A stretch of DNA of 64,000 nucleotides, from contig JAMDCP010000018.1 of NCBI GenBank assembly GCA_023489335.1, positions 1 through 64,000 on the forward strand. Direction: 5' to 3'. Of this stretch, positions 8,645 through 16,140 are shown in pieces. The first letter of the stretch is position 1, and each line of letters begins with the position of its first letter. Made by a program: the position numbers and the translations under genes. The notes beneath the pieces were generated by a model, which saw only the letters and a program-made list of their open reading frames with translations, did no database searches and was not told the origin of the DNA. The DNA comes from Deltaproteobacteria bacterium. Its GTDB lineage: Bacteria; SZUA-79; Acidulodesulfobacterales; Acidulodesulfobacteraceae.

Positions 8645-8648
8645 TACG

Positions 8649-8724
8649 TGGTGGGCTGTCCCGGGATCGAACCGGGGACCTACTGATTAAGAGTCAGTTG
8701 CTCTACCGATTGAGCTAACAGCCC
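8649..8724 (-). tRNA. tRNA-Lys (anticodon CTT)
   Basis: On the minus strand the sequence folds as a standard 76-nt tRNA. The acceptor stem pairs GGGCTGT with ACAGCCC, the D arm has GCTCAATCGGTAGAGC, the anticodon stem ACTGA pairs with TCAGT around the loop CTCTTAA (anticodon CTT), and the T arm has GGTTCGATCC. The discriminator is A and CCA is encoded (8649-8651). The gene is complete, so any integration here restored the 3' end. It decodes AAG. The integrase gene lies directly beyond its 3' end. Confidence 0.97.
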
Positions 8725-8825
8725 GCATAAATTGAATAAATAAAAAGGCAAGGTATTATAAATATATATTATGCTTGGGTAATTATATACTATTTTTATT
8801 TTTTTAGTCAATTCTTTTTAAACAT

Positions 8826-8908
8826 CCAAAAATTGCCGATAGAAAATTTTAATCCGGTGTTCTTAAAATATTGCGATACCTTTAATAATTTCTATCGGCA
8901 ATTTTGGG
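8826..8908. repeat. Long inverted repeat downstream of merA and tRNA-Lys
   Basis: Two arms of about 21-22 bp, at 8826-8847 and 8887-8908, are near-perfect reverse complements with the core TTGCCGATAGAAA and its complement TTTCTATCGGCAA. They are separated by about 39 bp. The element lies between the converging end of merA (minus strand) and the start of tRNA-Lys. It could be a transcription terminator for the mer operon, though the loop is long and no clean T-run follows. It could also be a small non-autonomous insertion with terminal inverted repeats. No target-site duplication is obvious. Confidence 0.7.
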
Positions 8909-8985
8909 AAACATTTTCTGCATTCGGCTTGCCATAGGCTAATTTGTTGTATTATGAATAATCTGGCCGTATAACGTATGTATCT

Positions 8986-10653
8986 TTAAGCGCAGCAGCT
9001 AAGTTTGCTTATATCTTTGGTAAATGTCTGTGCGCAAAGCTTCAAGGCTTCAGCCATGGTGGGATAAACCCCTATCTCCTGGCCGATTCTTTCGACGGTA
9101 TAATTATTTTGTAAATACAACGAAGCCTGCTGAATAGTTTCAGAGGAGTTATGGGCAAGGATGTGTATTCCTAAAACTCTTCCGGTGTCCCTTTCGGCAA
9201 TCATTTTAATAAGGCCTTCCGTTTTAAATATTGCCTGCGCTTTTGGGGTATAACTTATTGGAAATAAGACCTTTTCTATATAGTAGCCCGCTTTCACGGC
9301 CTGTTCCTCCGTCAGTCCGACCGAAGAAAGCTCGGGATCAGTAAATGTCGTATGCGCTATGGATGAATAATCCGTTTTTATGTGTGTTCCGTCCAAAAGG
9401 TTGCTTGCAGCGACCTTACCTTCGTAAGCCGCTGCGGTTACAAAAAACCACTTTCCGGTAATATCGCCTGCCGCATAAATGTTATCCGCCGAAGTTTTTA
9501 ATTCGCCATTTACGATAACGAAACCGTCTTTATCCGATTCAACACCTGCCGCTTTCAAATTAAGTTCGGTAGAATTTCCGACAATGCCGGCTGCCATCAA
9601 AAATTCGTCAAATTCAATAATTTTAATGCCGTCTTCCGTTTTTATTTCGGCAAATTTTTTTCCATCTTTTTTATATAGTTTCTTAATTTCAGAGCTTAAC
9701 AGGATTTCGATGCCCTCGTTTCTTAAAATATTTTTAAGCTCCGCCGAAACTTCGGGCTCCTCGTTCAATGCTATCCTGTTTGCCCTGCCGACCATAACGA
9801 CCTGAGAACCAAACCTGCCGAACATTTGGGCAAACTCAAGAGCCAGGGCCCTTGTTCCCTGAATAAGCAGGGTTTTCGGAATGTAGCCGATATCTAAAAG
9901 TTCGGCATTTGTCACATAACCCGTATTTCCAAGACCAGGGATATCGAGAATTCTATTTTTAGAACCCGTAGCTATAATAAATTTATCCGACGAAACGATA
10001 TATGGTTTTACGGTTTCGCCCGCAGGAATTATCTCAACCGCATTTCCGGATATAAATCCGGCTGTCCCCTGGATGAATTTTATCTGCGGATAGCCTTCAA
10101 GAACATTATAATATTTAATCTGCCTTAAAGCCTTAAGAAGGTTATTTTTTTCTTCGACAAGCGTTTTTATGTCGATAGATTTTTGTTCCAATGACACCCC
10201 TTTATATCTATTATTTAAGGGTTCATAAAATATCCTGGCGGCTTCAAGAAAGTGCTTAGACGGAACGCAGCCCCTGTTAAGGCAGGTGCCGCCTATTAGC
10301 CGGTTTTCGATTACGCAAACATTTAAGTTCTTTTCGGCGGCATATATAGCCGATGAAAAAGCGGCGGAACCGCCTCCTATAATAATAAGGTCGTAGTCAT
10401 ATGAGTTTTTCGGCTTGCTTTGCGTATATTTTTTTTCCGTAACTTCCGATTTTCCAGGTTTGTAACCGGCATTTTCAATCGCGGTTTTTATTGCATCAAT
10501 ACTCGCGTCGTCATTTGCCAGAATATACGACATATTTTCTTTTAAAACGGTATTTACATTTTGGATGCCGTTAACTTCTTTTATAAATTTATTAACCCTT
10601 GCAACGCAGTGTTCACAGGTCATTCCGTTTACTTCAATCTTAACTTCTTTCAT
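8986..10653 (-). CDS. merA: Mercuric reductase with N-terminal HMA domain
   Basis: The 555-residue flavoenzyme reduces Hg(II) to volatile Hg(0) with NADPH in the cytoplasm. Residues 1-70 form a heavy-metal-associated domain with GMTCEHC (C13, C16). The FAD site IIGGGSAAFS follows at about 91-100, then the redox disulfide GGTCLNRGCVPSK (C124, C129). The NAD(P)H domain and dimerisation domain come next, ending in the vicinal cysteine pair C553-C554 that hands Hg(II) to the active site, the diagnostic feature of MerA. A GGGAG Shine-Dalgarno precedes the start. It is the last gene of the mer operon, 46 bp after merR. Confidence 0.97.
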   Translation of the reverse strand: MKEVKIEVNGMTCEHCVARVNKFIKEVNGIQNVNTVLKENMSYILANDDASIDAIKTAIENAGYKPGKSEVTEKKYTQSKPKNSYDYDLIIIGGGSAAFSSAIYAAEKNLNVCVIENRLIGGTCLNRGCVPSKHFLEAARIFYEPLNNRYKGVSLEQKSIDIKTLVEEKNNLLKALRQIKYYNVLEGYPQIKFIQGTAGFISGNAVEIIPAGETVKPYIVSSDKFIIATGSKNRILDIPGLGNTGYVTNAELLDIGYIPKTLLIQGTRALALEFAQMFGRFGSQVVMVGRANRIALNEEPEVSAELKNILRNEGIEILLSSEIKKLYKKDGKKFAEIKTEDGIKIIEFDEFLMAAGIVGNSTELNLKAAGVESDKDGFVIVNGELKTSADNIYAAGDITGKWFFVTAAAYEGKVAASNLLDGTHIKTDYSSIAHTTFTDPELSSVGLTEEQAVKAGYYIEKVLFPISYTPKAQAIFKTEGLIKMIAERDTGRVLGIHILAHNSSETIQQASLYLQNNYTVERIGQEIGVYPTMAEALKLCAQTFTKDISKLSCCA

Positions 10654-10699
10654 TTCAAAATACTCCCATCTTAAGTATAAATTTAATTAAATTTTTTTG

Positions 10700-11098
10700 T
10701 TATTCATCTAATATGTCTATAATCGGGCAGGCATCTTTATATCTTTTATTTTCGCATAAATTTTTCAGTTTTATTAATCTTTCTTTTAAACTTTCTAAAG
10801 AGTTAATTTTTTTATCTACATCGGCAATCTTAGTTTCGGCCATAATTTTGACTTTATTGCAGGACTGCCTTTCGTTTACTCGCAGCAATAACAATTCCGA
10901 AACTTCCTTTAATGAAAATCCAAGATCCTTAGCATGCCTTATAAATTTGGCAGTTTTAATTGAATTTTCGTTATATTGCCTATAGCCCGACTCGCTTATA
11001 GTCGGTTTTGGAAAAACGCCGATCCTTTCATAGTATCTTATAGTCGTAGCCTTAATTCCCGTCTCCCTTGCAAGTTCGCCTATTTTAAGATATTTCAT
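10700..11098 (-). CDS. merR: Mercury-responsive regulator MerR
   Basis: The 132-residue protein has the MerR-family winged helix (IGELARETGIKATTIRYYERIG), a dimerisation helix and a C-terminal metal loop. The three ligands C80, C115 and C124 are spaced 35 and 9 residues apart, exactly as C82, C117 and C126 of Tn501 MerR, which bind Hg(II) in a trigonal site. This supports mercury rather than another metal as inducer. Unlike classic Tn21-type operons, where merR is divergent, the gene sits between merT and merA, so it is co-transcribed and autoregulated. The likely operator is at 12189-12210. Confidence 0.93.
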   Translation of the reverse strand: MKYLKIGELARETGIKATTIRYYERIGVFPKPTISESGYRQYNENSIKTAKFIRHAKDLGFSLKEVSELLLLRVNERQSCNKVKIMAETKIADVDKKINSLESLKERLIKLKNLCENKRYKDACPIIDILDE

Positions 11099-11173
11099 AA
11101 TAATTTTAGTTTTATCTTGTGTTGTTATCCTGGGTTATTAAATTTCGGTCCGGTTATGGTATTTGTTTTAGAT

Positions 11174-11638
11174 TTATATCGGAAACCATGAAGTAAAAAT
11201 CTGTCCGGTATCTATATACAAATACAAAAATATCCCAATTGTAATTAATAACGAAATAAAAAATATTATCTTGTTCAGAATAAATGAACGGCTTACTGCA
11301 GGATCACATGTTTCGCAACCTATAGCAGCGGGTTCTTTTCCGAACCCCTTTGCTCTGGCATAATACGGATATAAATATATAAAGTAAAAGGACATAACCA
11401 GGCCGATAATATTTAATAAAAGAAAATAATTTCTGTAAGGGGCTATAAACCCAAAAAAAGATGCAGTAGCTCCAAGCGCTCCTCCTCCGCTTGCCCCAAC
11501 GCCAAGTATGCTGAAAAATAGAGGACCCCAGCAGCAAACCCCTCCTAAAATTGCAAAAAGGGAGGAAAAGCCCGAAGATACCGAAGATATTATAGAACCG
11601 CTCCTTAAGGCATTAGCATTATCTTTTTTATCTTTCAT
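11174..11638 (-). CDS. merT: Mercuric ion transporter MerT
   Basis: The 154-residue inner-membrane protein has a cysteine pair in the first helix (GGVCCWGPLFF, C35-C36) and a second pair in a loop (GCETCDP, C108 and C111). These pairs pass Hg(II) inward to MerA. Hydrophobic segments lie at about residues 24-48, 52-66, 71-91 and 118-142, one more than the three of classic MerT. The C-terminal extension is therefore longer than in the 116-residue Tn501 protein, closer to MerT variants of deeper-branching bacteria. It lies 67 bp after the MerP-like gene and 75 bp before merR. Confidence 0.9.
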   Translation of the reverse strand: MKDKKDNANALRSGSIISSVSSGFSSLFAILGGVCCWGPLFFSILGVGASGGGALGATASFFGFIAPYRNYFLLLNIIGLVMSFYFIYLYPYYARAKGFGKEPAAIGCETCDPAVSRSFILNKIIFFISLLITIGIFLYLYIDTGQIFTSWFPI

Positions 11639-11705
11639 TATATTTAGTCCCCGATAAACCCGTTAAACAAAAGAGTCCCCTACAAAGTTTTTACGATTAT
11701 TTTAT

Positions 11706-12113
11706 TTATTTTATATAATGCGCATCATAATGAAACATGGCATTGGACGCTCCATTTATCGCATTTATAAAGACCCTGGGAGAAATGTTTCCGCGAAATT
11801 TCACGATTGCTTCCTGGTTTTCCGTATCAACCGTCGCCGAAATAACGCCGTTAATTTTATAAAGCGCCCTTTGGACCTGCGTTACACAGTAAGTATCGCC
11901 GCACACTAAACCATAAACCTTAAATCTATCCGTGCTAATATTATTCGCATTGCCGGAAGCCGCCAACGAAGTTCCCGCAAGCTTTGTATTATTCATAGCA
12001 TTAAGCCCCGTTGCGGCTAATTTGTTTGCAAACACGCCTTTGGTAAAGTACGCAATTGTTAATATAAAAATTATAGCCAAAAAAATCAAAAAACCGGAAA
12101 CGATTTTATTCAT
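11706..12113 (-). CDS. Membrane-anchored MerP-like protein with CX4C
   Basis: The first gene of the mer operon encodes 135 residues. I chose the start at 12113 rather than the in-frame ATG at 12137, because AAAGGAG lies 8 bp upstream of it. One N-terminal membrane segment (FLIFLAIIFILTIAYF) is followed by a Ser/Asn/Ala-rich linker and an HMA-like domain (about residues 63-128) with the beta-alpha-beta pattern of MerP. The metal motif is VCGDTYC (C71, C76), i.e. CX4C instead of the usual CXXC. The position and fold suggest a periplasmic mercury-binding partner of MerT, tethered rather than soluble. Confidence 0.75.
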   Translation of the reverse strand: MNKIVSGFLIFLAIIFILTIAYFTKGVFANKLAATGLNAMNNTKLAGTSLAASGNANNISTDRFKVYGLVCGDTYCVTQVQRALYKINGVISATVDTENQEAIVKFRGNISPRVFINAINGASNAMFHYDAHYIK

Positions 12114-12181
12114 GACATATTCTCCTTTTTTCTTCATATTGGTATTGGTTATTTTTCGTAATTCTTGTATTTATTAAATTA

Positions 12182-12213
12182 ATTATAAACCTTATAGTCG
12201 GGTATAAAGTCAA
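12182..12213 (-). promoter_or_regulatory. mer promoter with MerR operator
   Basis: On the minus strand, TTGACT (12208-12213) and TATAAT (12182-12187) are separated by 20 bp, or 19 bp if TTATAA is taken as the -10 element. This over-long spacer is the hallmark of promoters activated by MerR-type DNA distortion. Inside lies a 22-bp dyad (12189-12210) whose half sites ACTTTATA and TATAAGGT match with one mismatch around a 6-bp centre. It would drive the whole merP-like/merT/merR/merA operon, whose first start codon is about 70 bp downstream. Confidence 0.85.
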
Positions 12214-12462
12214 GAAAATTTTTTAAGGGCGTTTAAAAAATTATAATTTAGCATACGGAAAATTTAAAAAATAAACTTAATTAAAATTAGTGATATACTT
12301 CTATATAAGAGGATAAAGGGCTGCATTTTTAGACTAAGCTTAAGCATTTACCGTGAGGGGGGCGAGGGCGGCGAGGGCGGGGAGCGGGAAGGATAAATGA
12401 TAAAAATAATTTAAGTTTCAAGGCATAAGCGGGGGCGGATAAAAAGATTATCCGAAAGGCGT
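12214..12462. other. Intergenic region between mer promoter and phosphoribosyltransferase gene
   Basis: The region is AT-rich except for a conspicuous G-rich run at 12357-12392, with at least five runs of three or more G on the + strand. A perfect hairpin (CGGATAA at 12436-12442, TTATCCG at 12448-12454) sits directly upstream of the likely ribosome-binding AAAGG of the next gene. No open frame or RNA gene is recognised. The G-run could form a quadruplex and the hairpin could influence translation, but neither has supporting evidence beyond sequence. Confidence 0.5.
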
Positions 12463-13119
12463 ATGATATTTAAAAATCGGCTGGAAGCAGGAAGGCTTTT
12501 AGGGGAGAGTTTATTAAAGCATAAATATAAACCGGAAAAAACCGTGGTTATCGGTTTATTACGGGGCGGAGTTCCCGTTGCTTATGAAATTGCAAAGGCA
12601 TTGAAGGCGCCTTTAGATGTTGCATTAGTAAGAAAGCTCGGCGCCCCGGATCAAGAAGAATTAGCCATAGGGGCGATAGTGGACGGTGAAAATCCGAAGG
12701 TTTATCTTAATAAATCTTTAATATCGCGCATCGCAATGCCGGAAGGTTATATCGATAGGGTTAAAAAGATTAAGCTCGAAGAAATCAGGGAAAGGGAAAA
12801 AATTTATAGAAAAGGGGGAAAAAGGATAGATGTTCACGGTAAAATAGCAATAGTCGTAGATGACGGTATTGCAACGGGCGCTTCTATCAGGGTTGTAATA
12901 GAGGCTTTAAAGGAAGAAAAACCGGAAAAGATAATTATTGCCGTTCCCGTTATTCCGAAAGACACCCTGGGCGAATTTAAAAAAACCGTAGATGATATTG
13001 TAGTTCTGGATGCTCCGGAAGAGTTTTATGCCGTGGGAGAATTTTATGAGGACTTTGGTCAGACAACCGATGAAGAGGTAATATCGCTTCTTCAGAAATC
13101 GCAATCCAATTATAAATAG
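12463..13119 (+). CDS. Phosphoribosyltransferase family protein
   Basis: The 218-residue protein has a type I phosphoribosyltransferase fold. The PRPP loop is visible as AIVVDDGIATGAS (about residues 129-141), preceded by GLLRGGVPVAYEIA and followed by AVPVIP. The hood carries KLGAPDQEELAIGAI, a sequence common in uncharacterised members often found next to stress or dienelactone hydrolase genes. The substrate base cannot be predicted. It is divergent from the mer operon, and a 5' hairpin lies just before the start. It appears intact and not part of an operon with the next gene, which follows after about 150 bp. Confidence 0.85.
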   Translation: MIFKNRLEAGRLLGESLLKHKYKPEKTVVIGLLRGGVPVAYEIAKALKAPLDVALVRKLGAPDQEELAIGAIVDGENPKVYLNKSLISRIAMPEGYIDRVKKIKLEEIREREKIYRKGGKRIDVHGKIAIVVDDGIATGASIRVVIEALKEEKPEKIIIAVPVIPKDTLGEFKKTVDDIVVLDAPEEFYAVGEFYEDFGQTTDEEVISLLQKSQSNYK

Positions 13120-13196
13120 GTAAAATTGTGATTTAAGTCAATTTAATTGAGTTATATATTTGATAAACTTAGATTTAGAGCTTTAAAAGAAAGGGT

Positions 13197-13224
13197 ATCT
13201 TATAATTAATATTAATTATAAGAT
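13197..13224. promoter_or_regulatory. Perfect 28-bp palindrome upstream of the MIP18-family gene
   Basis: The sequence from ATCTTATAATTAAT at 13197-13210 to its exact reverse complement at 13211-13224 is a perfect palindrome with no spacer. It lies 78 bp after the phosphoribosyltransferase gene and about 49 bp before the start of the MIP18 gene. Two TATAAT-like boxes are embedded, one on each strand. It may be an operator for a dimeric regulator overlapping a promoter, or a cruciform or weak terminator. Confidence 0.6.
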
Positions 13225-13272
13225 TAAAATTAAAGCAAAAATTTATAAGACTTGTTAAATCGGGGGTTTATC

Positions 13273-13581
13273 ATGGTTATAATTAAGGAAAACGATATTT
13301 TAGAAAAATTAAAAGGTATAGTTGACCCTGAACTTGAAGTTAATATAATTGATTTAGGGCTGGTTTATAAGGTAAATATAGATGATAACGGAAATGTCGG
13401 CATAGATATGACTTTAACGGCTAAAGGGTGTCCGATAAGCGATGTGATAAAGTACGAGGTGGAAGAAGCGCTTAAAAGCATTGCCGGTGTCAATGCCGTA
13501 AGCGTCAATTTTGTTTGGGAGCCGGAATGGAGCCCATCGATGATAAAAGAAGGCGCATTAAAAAGATTAAAGTTGCATTAA
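13273..13581 (+). CDS. MIP18/DUF59 family iron-sulfur assembly protein
   Basis: The product has 102 residues from the ATG at 13273, chosen over the upstream TTG at 13252 because GGGGG lies 7 bp before it. The MIP18 (SufT/PaaD-like) signature is clear: IVDPELEVNIIDLGLVYKV near the N terminus, then MTLTAKGCPISDVI with the conserved Cys, and VNFVWEPEWSPSMI at the end. Family members help mature Fe-S proteins. The gene stands alone, followed by a membrane protein gene after about 75 bp that contains a small GC hairpin. Confidence 0.9.
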   Translation: MVIIKENDILEKLKGIVDPELEVNIIDLGLVYKVNIDDNGNVGIDMTLTAKGCPISDVIKYEVEEALKSIAGVNAVSVNFVWEPEWSPSMIKEGALKRLKLH

Positions 13582-13604
13582 TTCTATTTTATAAAGACTG
13601 GATT

Positions 13605-13618
13605 CCCGCTGAAGCGGG
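13605..13618 (+). terminator. Short GC hairpin between the MIP18 and NnrS-like genes
   Basis: CCCGCT pairs perfectly with AGCGGG around a 2-nt loop. The GC-rich stem stands out in AT-rich DNA, but no T-run follows, so it may be an attenuating hairpin or a fragment of a dispersed palindromic repeat rather than a true terminator. Confidence 0.4.
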
Positions 13619-13656
13619 TTGGGACAATACCAAAACACAAAAGGGCGATTAATACA

Positions 13657-14919
13657 ATGAACGCAACCGACAGCTCCATTAATATAGCGCTGAGGCATAT
13701 TAAGACAGCCCTGATATTTTTACCGATTTTTTTCATCGTGATGTTCCTCGACTCAAAAAGCTTTAGCGACTATTTTTTTATGAACACAAAAATAATTTCC
13801 CTTACTCATATATTTACCCTCGGGTTTTTGATGATGGTAATTATGGGTGCTTCTTATATGCTTTTACCGGTGGCGCTTGGCGTAAAAATTGCTTATGAAA
13901 AGTCCTTTTTTCCGGTTTATTACGCTTTTGTCGTATCTTTATTGTTATTCGTTATAGGAATGCATTATTTGATTTCCGTTTTAATAGCGCTTGGCGGGCT
14001 TTTTTTATTCATTTCTATTTTGACTTATAACATTAATATACTCTTGAGCTTAAAAAAAGTAAAAAAATGGGACTATTCGGCGTTAGGAATTGCTTTTGCC
14101 TATTCATACCTTTTTATAGGTTTATCGATAGGGCTATATTTAGCATTATCGTTTTACTTTAACATAGGTTTTAATCTTTACGATATATTGAAGGACCATA
14201 TTTACTTGATGTTTGCAGGCTTTGTCGTTATGCTTTTTATAGCTATTTCATACAGGCTTCTTCCGATGTTTTACATGACAAAAACGCCTGCCGAGTACTT
14301 TTGGAAAACGGATTTAATAATTATTAACTCGGGTATAATCGCCATATTGATCTCGTCATTTTTTAGCGGTGGAACCGATTATATTTATTTTTATCTGAAT
14401 GATATCGGCGGGGTGCTTTTAGGCCTTGGGGTGCTGTTATATTGTTTTATATTTTTCAACCTTATGCTAAAAAGGCTTAAAAAGAAACTTGATATCACTA
14501 CATTTTATTTATATAGCGGAATTATATTTTTAGTTTTAGCGGCTATTATCGGTTTATCGTTAATCATTATGCCGCAAAGAACGGCAGACTTAAATTACGG
14601 CATATATTATTCCTTTGGATTTACCGCTCTTTTTTGCTTTGCAGGCATGATTATCATTGGATTTTTGCATAAAATATTCCCGTTTTTGATTAGCCTGAAG
14701 GTATTTGAAAAGGCAAAAAAAGGCGCATATAACAAACTTTTTAACAACATGAAAGCCAAATATTTCGAATATTTAATCTTCGGTCTTTTTTTAATCGGCG
14801 GGACGGGCGGCATGTTCTCATTATTATTTATTAACATAGTTCTGATTAAAATAACCGCTATTATTCTTTTAATTTCTTCCGTATCGCTTTTGATTCATAT
14901 AATATCAATGGAATGGTAA
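13657..14919 (+). CDS. Polytopic NnrS/CcoN-like membrane protein
   Basis: The 420-residue protein is almost entirely hydrophobic with about 12 membrane helices. An early LTHIFTLGFLMMVIMGASYM segment, followed by LLPVALG, resembles the haem-binding helix of NnrS and of distant cytochrome oxidase subunit I relatives; further His residues sit in helices (KDHIYLMFAG, IGFLHKIFPFL). NnrS proteins protect against nitric oxide. The assignment is tentative: I see superfamily-level resemblance, not a strict signature. The downstream convergent genes (DUF2249, hemerythrin) are often co-regulated with NnrS, which supports the idea. A terminator hairpin follows immediately. Confidence 0.55.
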   Translation: MNATDSSINIALRHIKTALIFLPIFFIVMFLDSKSFSDYFFMNTKIISLTHIFTLGFLMMVIMGASYMLLPVALGVKIAYEKSFFPVYYAFVVSLLLFVIGMHYLISVLIALGGLFLFISILTYNINILLSLKKVKKWDYSALGIAFAYSYLFIGLSIGLYLALSFYFNIGFNLYDILKDHIYLMFAGFVVMLFIAISYRLLPMFYMTKTPAEYFWKTDLIIINSGIIAILISSFFSGGTDYIYFYLNDIGGVLLGLGVLLYCFIFFNLMLKRLKKKLDITTFYLYSGIIFLVLAAIIGLSLIIMPQRTADLNYGIYYSFGFTALFCFAGMIIIGFLHKIFPFLISLKVFEKAKKGAYNKLFNNMKAKYFEYLIFGLFLIGGTGGMFSLLFINIVLIKITAIILLISSVSLLIHIISMEW

Positions 14920-14930
14920 ATGTTTAGGTT

Positions 14931-14951
14931 CCCCTCCCATAAAGGGAGGGG
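14931..14951. terminator. Terminator hairpin between convergent genes
   Basis: CCCCTCCC (14931-14938) pairs perfectly with GGGAGGGG (14944-14951) around a 5-nt loop. It lies between the ends of the NnrS-like gene (+) and the DUF2249 gene (-), so it may serve both. The T-run is weak. Confidence 0.6.
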
Positions 14952-14968
14952 ATAGGGGAGGCGACTAA

Positions 14969-15505
14969 TTACCTCCAGACCTTTATTGTATAAAGGTCTT
15001 CGCCTGTTTCTTCCGTTAAAAACTTATAACCCGCGTCTTTTAACCTTGGATATAAATGTATGGGTTTTCTTTCATGGGTTATATATAAGGCTTCATCGGC
15101 CTTAATATTTTCTAATGTTTCAAATATCTTAAGAAGGGGTTGCGGCGGTTCGAGCCCCCTTACATCGATTTCTACGCCTTTTTTGTGGGCTAAATCCTTA
15201 AGGTCTTCATCGGTGAAGTTTTTTTCATCTGCTTCATCCGATACTTTAATGGGTTTTTTGCCTGTTTTATCCCTAAAAAATATTATCTGGAACCCTTCCC
15301 GTGTTTTATTCGTGATATGTTCAAAGCCTTTATTTTTTAAGACGGAATAAAGCGGAAACGGTTCGAAGCTATTTGTTAAATCCAAAGCCTCGTCCTCTTT
15401 TAATTCGTTAACCGCCTTCATAATTCTTTGAAATGGATCTGCGCCACTTTTAATATCTTCCCTAACATCCAATTTAATTCGTTTTAAATTATTTATGTTT
15501 TCCAT
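14969..15505 (-). CDS. Tandem DUF2249 (TusA-like) protein
   Basis: The 178-residue protein has two copies of the DUF2249 domain, a relative of TusA/SirA. The second copy is the clearer one: IDVRGLEPPQPLLKIFETL, later EALYITHERKPIHLYPRLKD and TGEDLYTIKVWR. The first copy (residues 10-80) has LDVREDIKSGADPFQRIM and LDLTNSFEPFPLYSVLKNKG. DUF2249 proteins occur with hemerythrins, NnrS and denitrification genes and are linked to NO or redox handling. It lies 21 bp downstream of the hemerythrin gene and is surely co-transcribed with it. Biochemical role unknown. Confidence 0.85.
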   Translation of the reverse strand: MENINNLKRIKLDVREDIKSGADPFQRIMKAVNELKEDEALDLTNSFEPFPLYSVLKNKGFEHITNKTREGFQIIFFRDKTGKKPIKVSDEADEKNFTDEDLKDLAHKKGVEIDVRGLEPPQPLLKIFETLENIKADEALYITHERKPIHLYPRLKDAGYKFLTEETGEDLYTIKVWR

Positions 15506-15526
15506 AACTATGGCCTCCTTTTATTT

Positions 15527-16021
15527 TTACTTGATTGTTCTCATCTTTTCCATTATGCTTTCTTTTTCGGTTGCGGTTAAGTGCATATCCGCCATGTTGA
15601 ATAATATGTGGTCTTCCTTGTCGATATGCTCGGATAAAAGGGAGGCAAACGAGTTGCCGGCGGATACGACGGCTTTATAGTTGCCGCTGGTTTGATAATC
15701 TTTGATACTCGTTTTAAAATCTTCCGAAAGCTCTCTGCTGTGTTTATGTTCAATCAGCATAACATGTATAGGACCTGTTTCCAGACCTATATAATTTCCG
15801 AGAACGGGAAATAAAGCCTCCTCCTCCTTTTTAAAATGAATTTCTAAATCCTTGTCGATAAATGCGGTTATTTCATTAAGTTGATTTATAAGGTTTTTTC
15901 TTAAGTTATCCGAGGAGTCCCCCCCGATCTTTTTTAAATACCCGGAAAGATTATTTAAAACTCCCCTGACGATTTCGTGGTCGCTTCTTAAAGACATAAT
16001 CGGGTCAAGATTTGTATCCAT
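15527..16021 (-). CDS. Hemerythrin-like (HHE) di-iron protein
   Basis: The 164-residue helical protein carries the HHE cation-binding pattern: an N-terminal SLRSDHEIVRG, then LEIHFKKEEEALFPVL, a middle LIEHKHSREL and SEHIDKEDHILFNMA near the end. The His and Glu residues are placed to bind a non-haem di-iron centre that senses or scavenges O2 or NO, as in YtfE-like proteins. The start has a strong AAGGAGCT Shine-Dalgarno 7 bp upstream. It leads a two-gene operon with DUF2249, and a CRP/FNR-type palindrome lies about 120 bp upstream. Confidence 0.9.
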   Translation of the reverse strand: MDTNLDPIMSLRSDHEIVRGVLNNLSGYLKKIGGDSSDNLRKNLINQLNEITAFIDKDLEIHFKKEEEALFPVLGNYIGLETGPIHVMLIEHKHSRELSEDFKTSIKDYQTSGNYKAVVSAGNSFASLLSEHIDKEDHILFNMADMHLTATEKESIMEKMRTIK

Positions 16022-16140
16022 AATTAACAGCTCCTTATTTATTTTAATTTATTTAATTTATTTTCAACTGTTTAACAAATTAATAAAAGAGTGATATAAT
16101 ACAACACTATATAATTTTATCATATAATTAATTTTACGCA

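Larger units (their letters stand above)
1..8648. mobile_element. Right end of an integrative conjugative element at tRNA-Lys
   Basis: All genes from the left edge to 8644 run on the + strand with short spacers or overlaps. They encode type IV secretion parts (VirB3-VirB4 fusion, VirB5-like, VirB6-like, lytic transglycosylase), then a MoxR ATPase, an excisionase-like helix-turn-helix protein and a tyrosine integrase. The integrase ends 5 bp from the 3' end of a tRNA-Lys gene, a standard attachment site for such elements. The element must extend left of the window, where a second copy of the tRNA 3' end would be expected. The relaxase, coupling protein and remaining secretion genes are not seen here. 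The boundary at the tRNA is inferred, not proven. Confidence 0.8.

Noticed and set aside
16091-16107. Second CRP/FNR-like site near GTGATATAATACAACAC
   Set aside because: The half sites are poorly matched and spacing is wrong; only the 16141-16154 palindrome is convincing.
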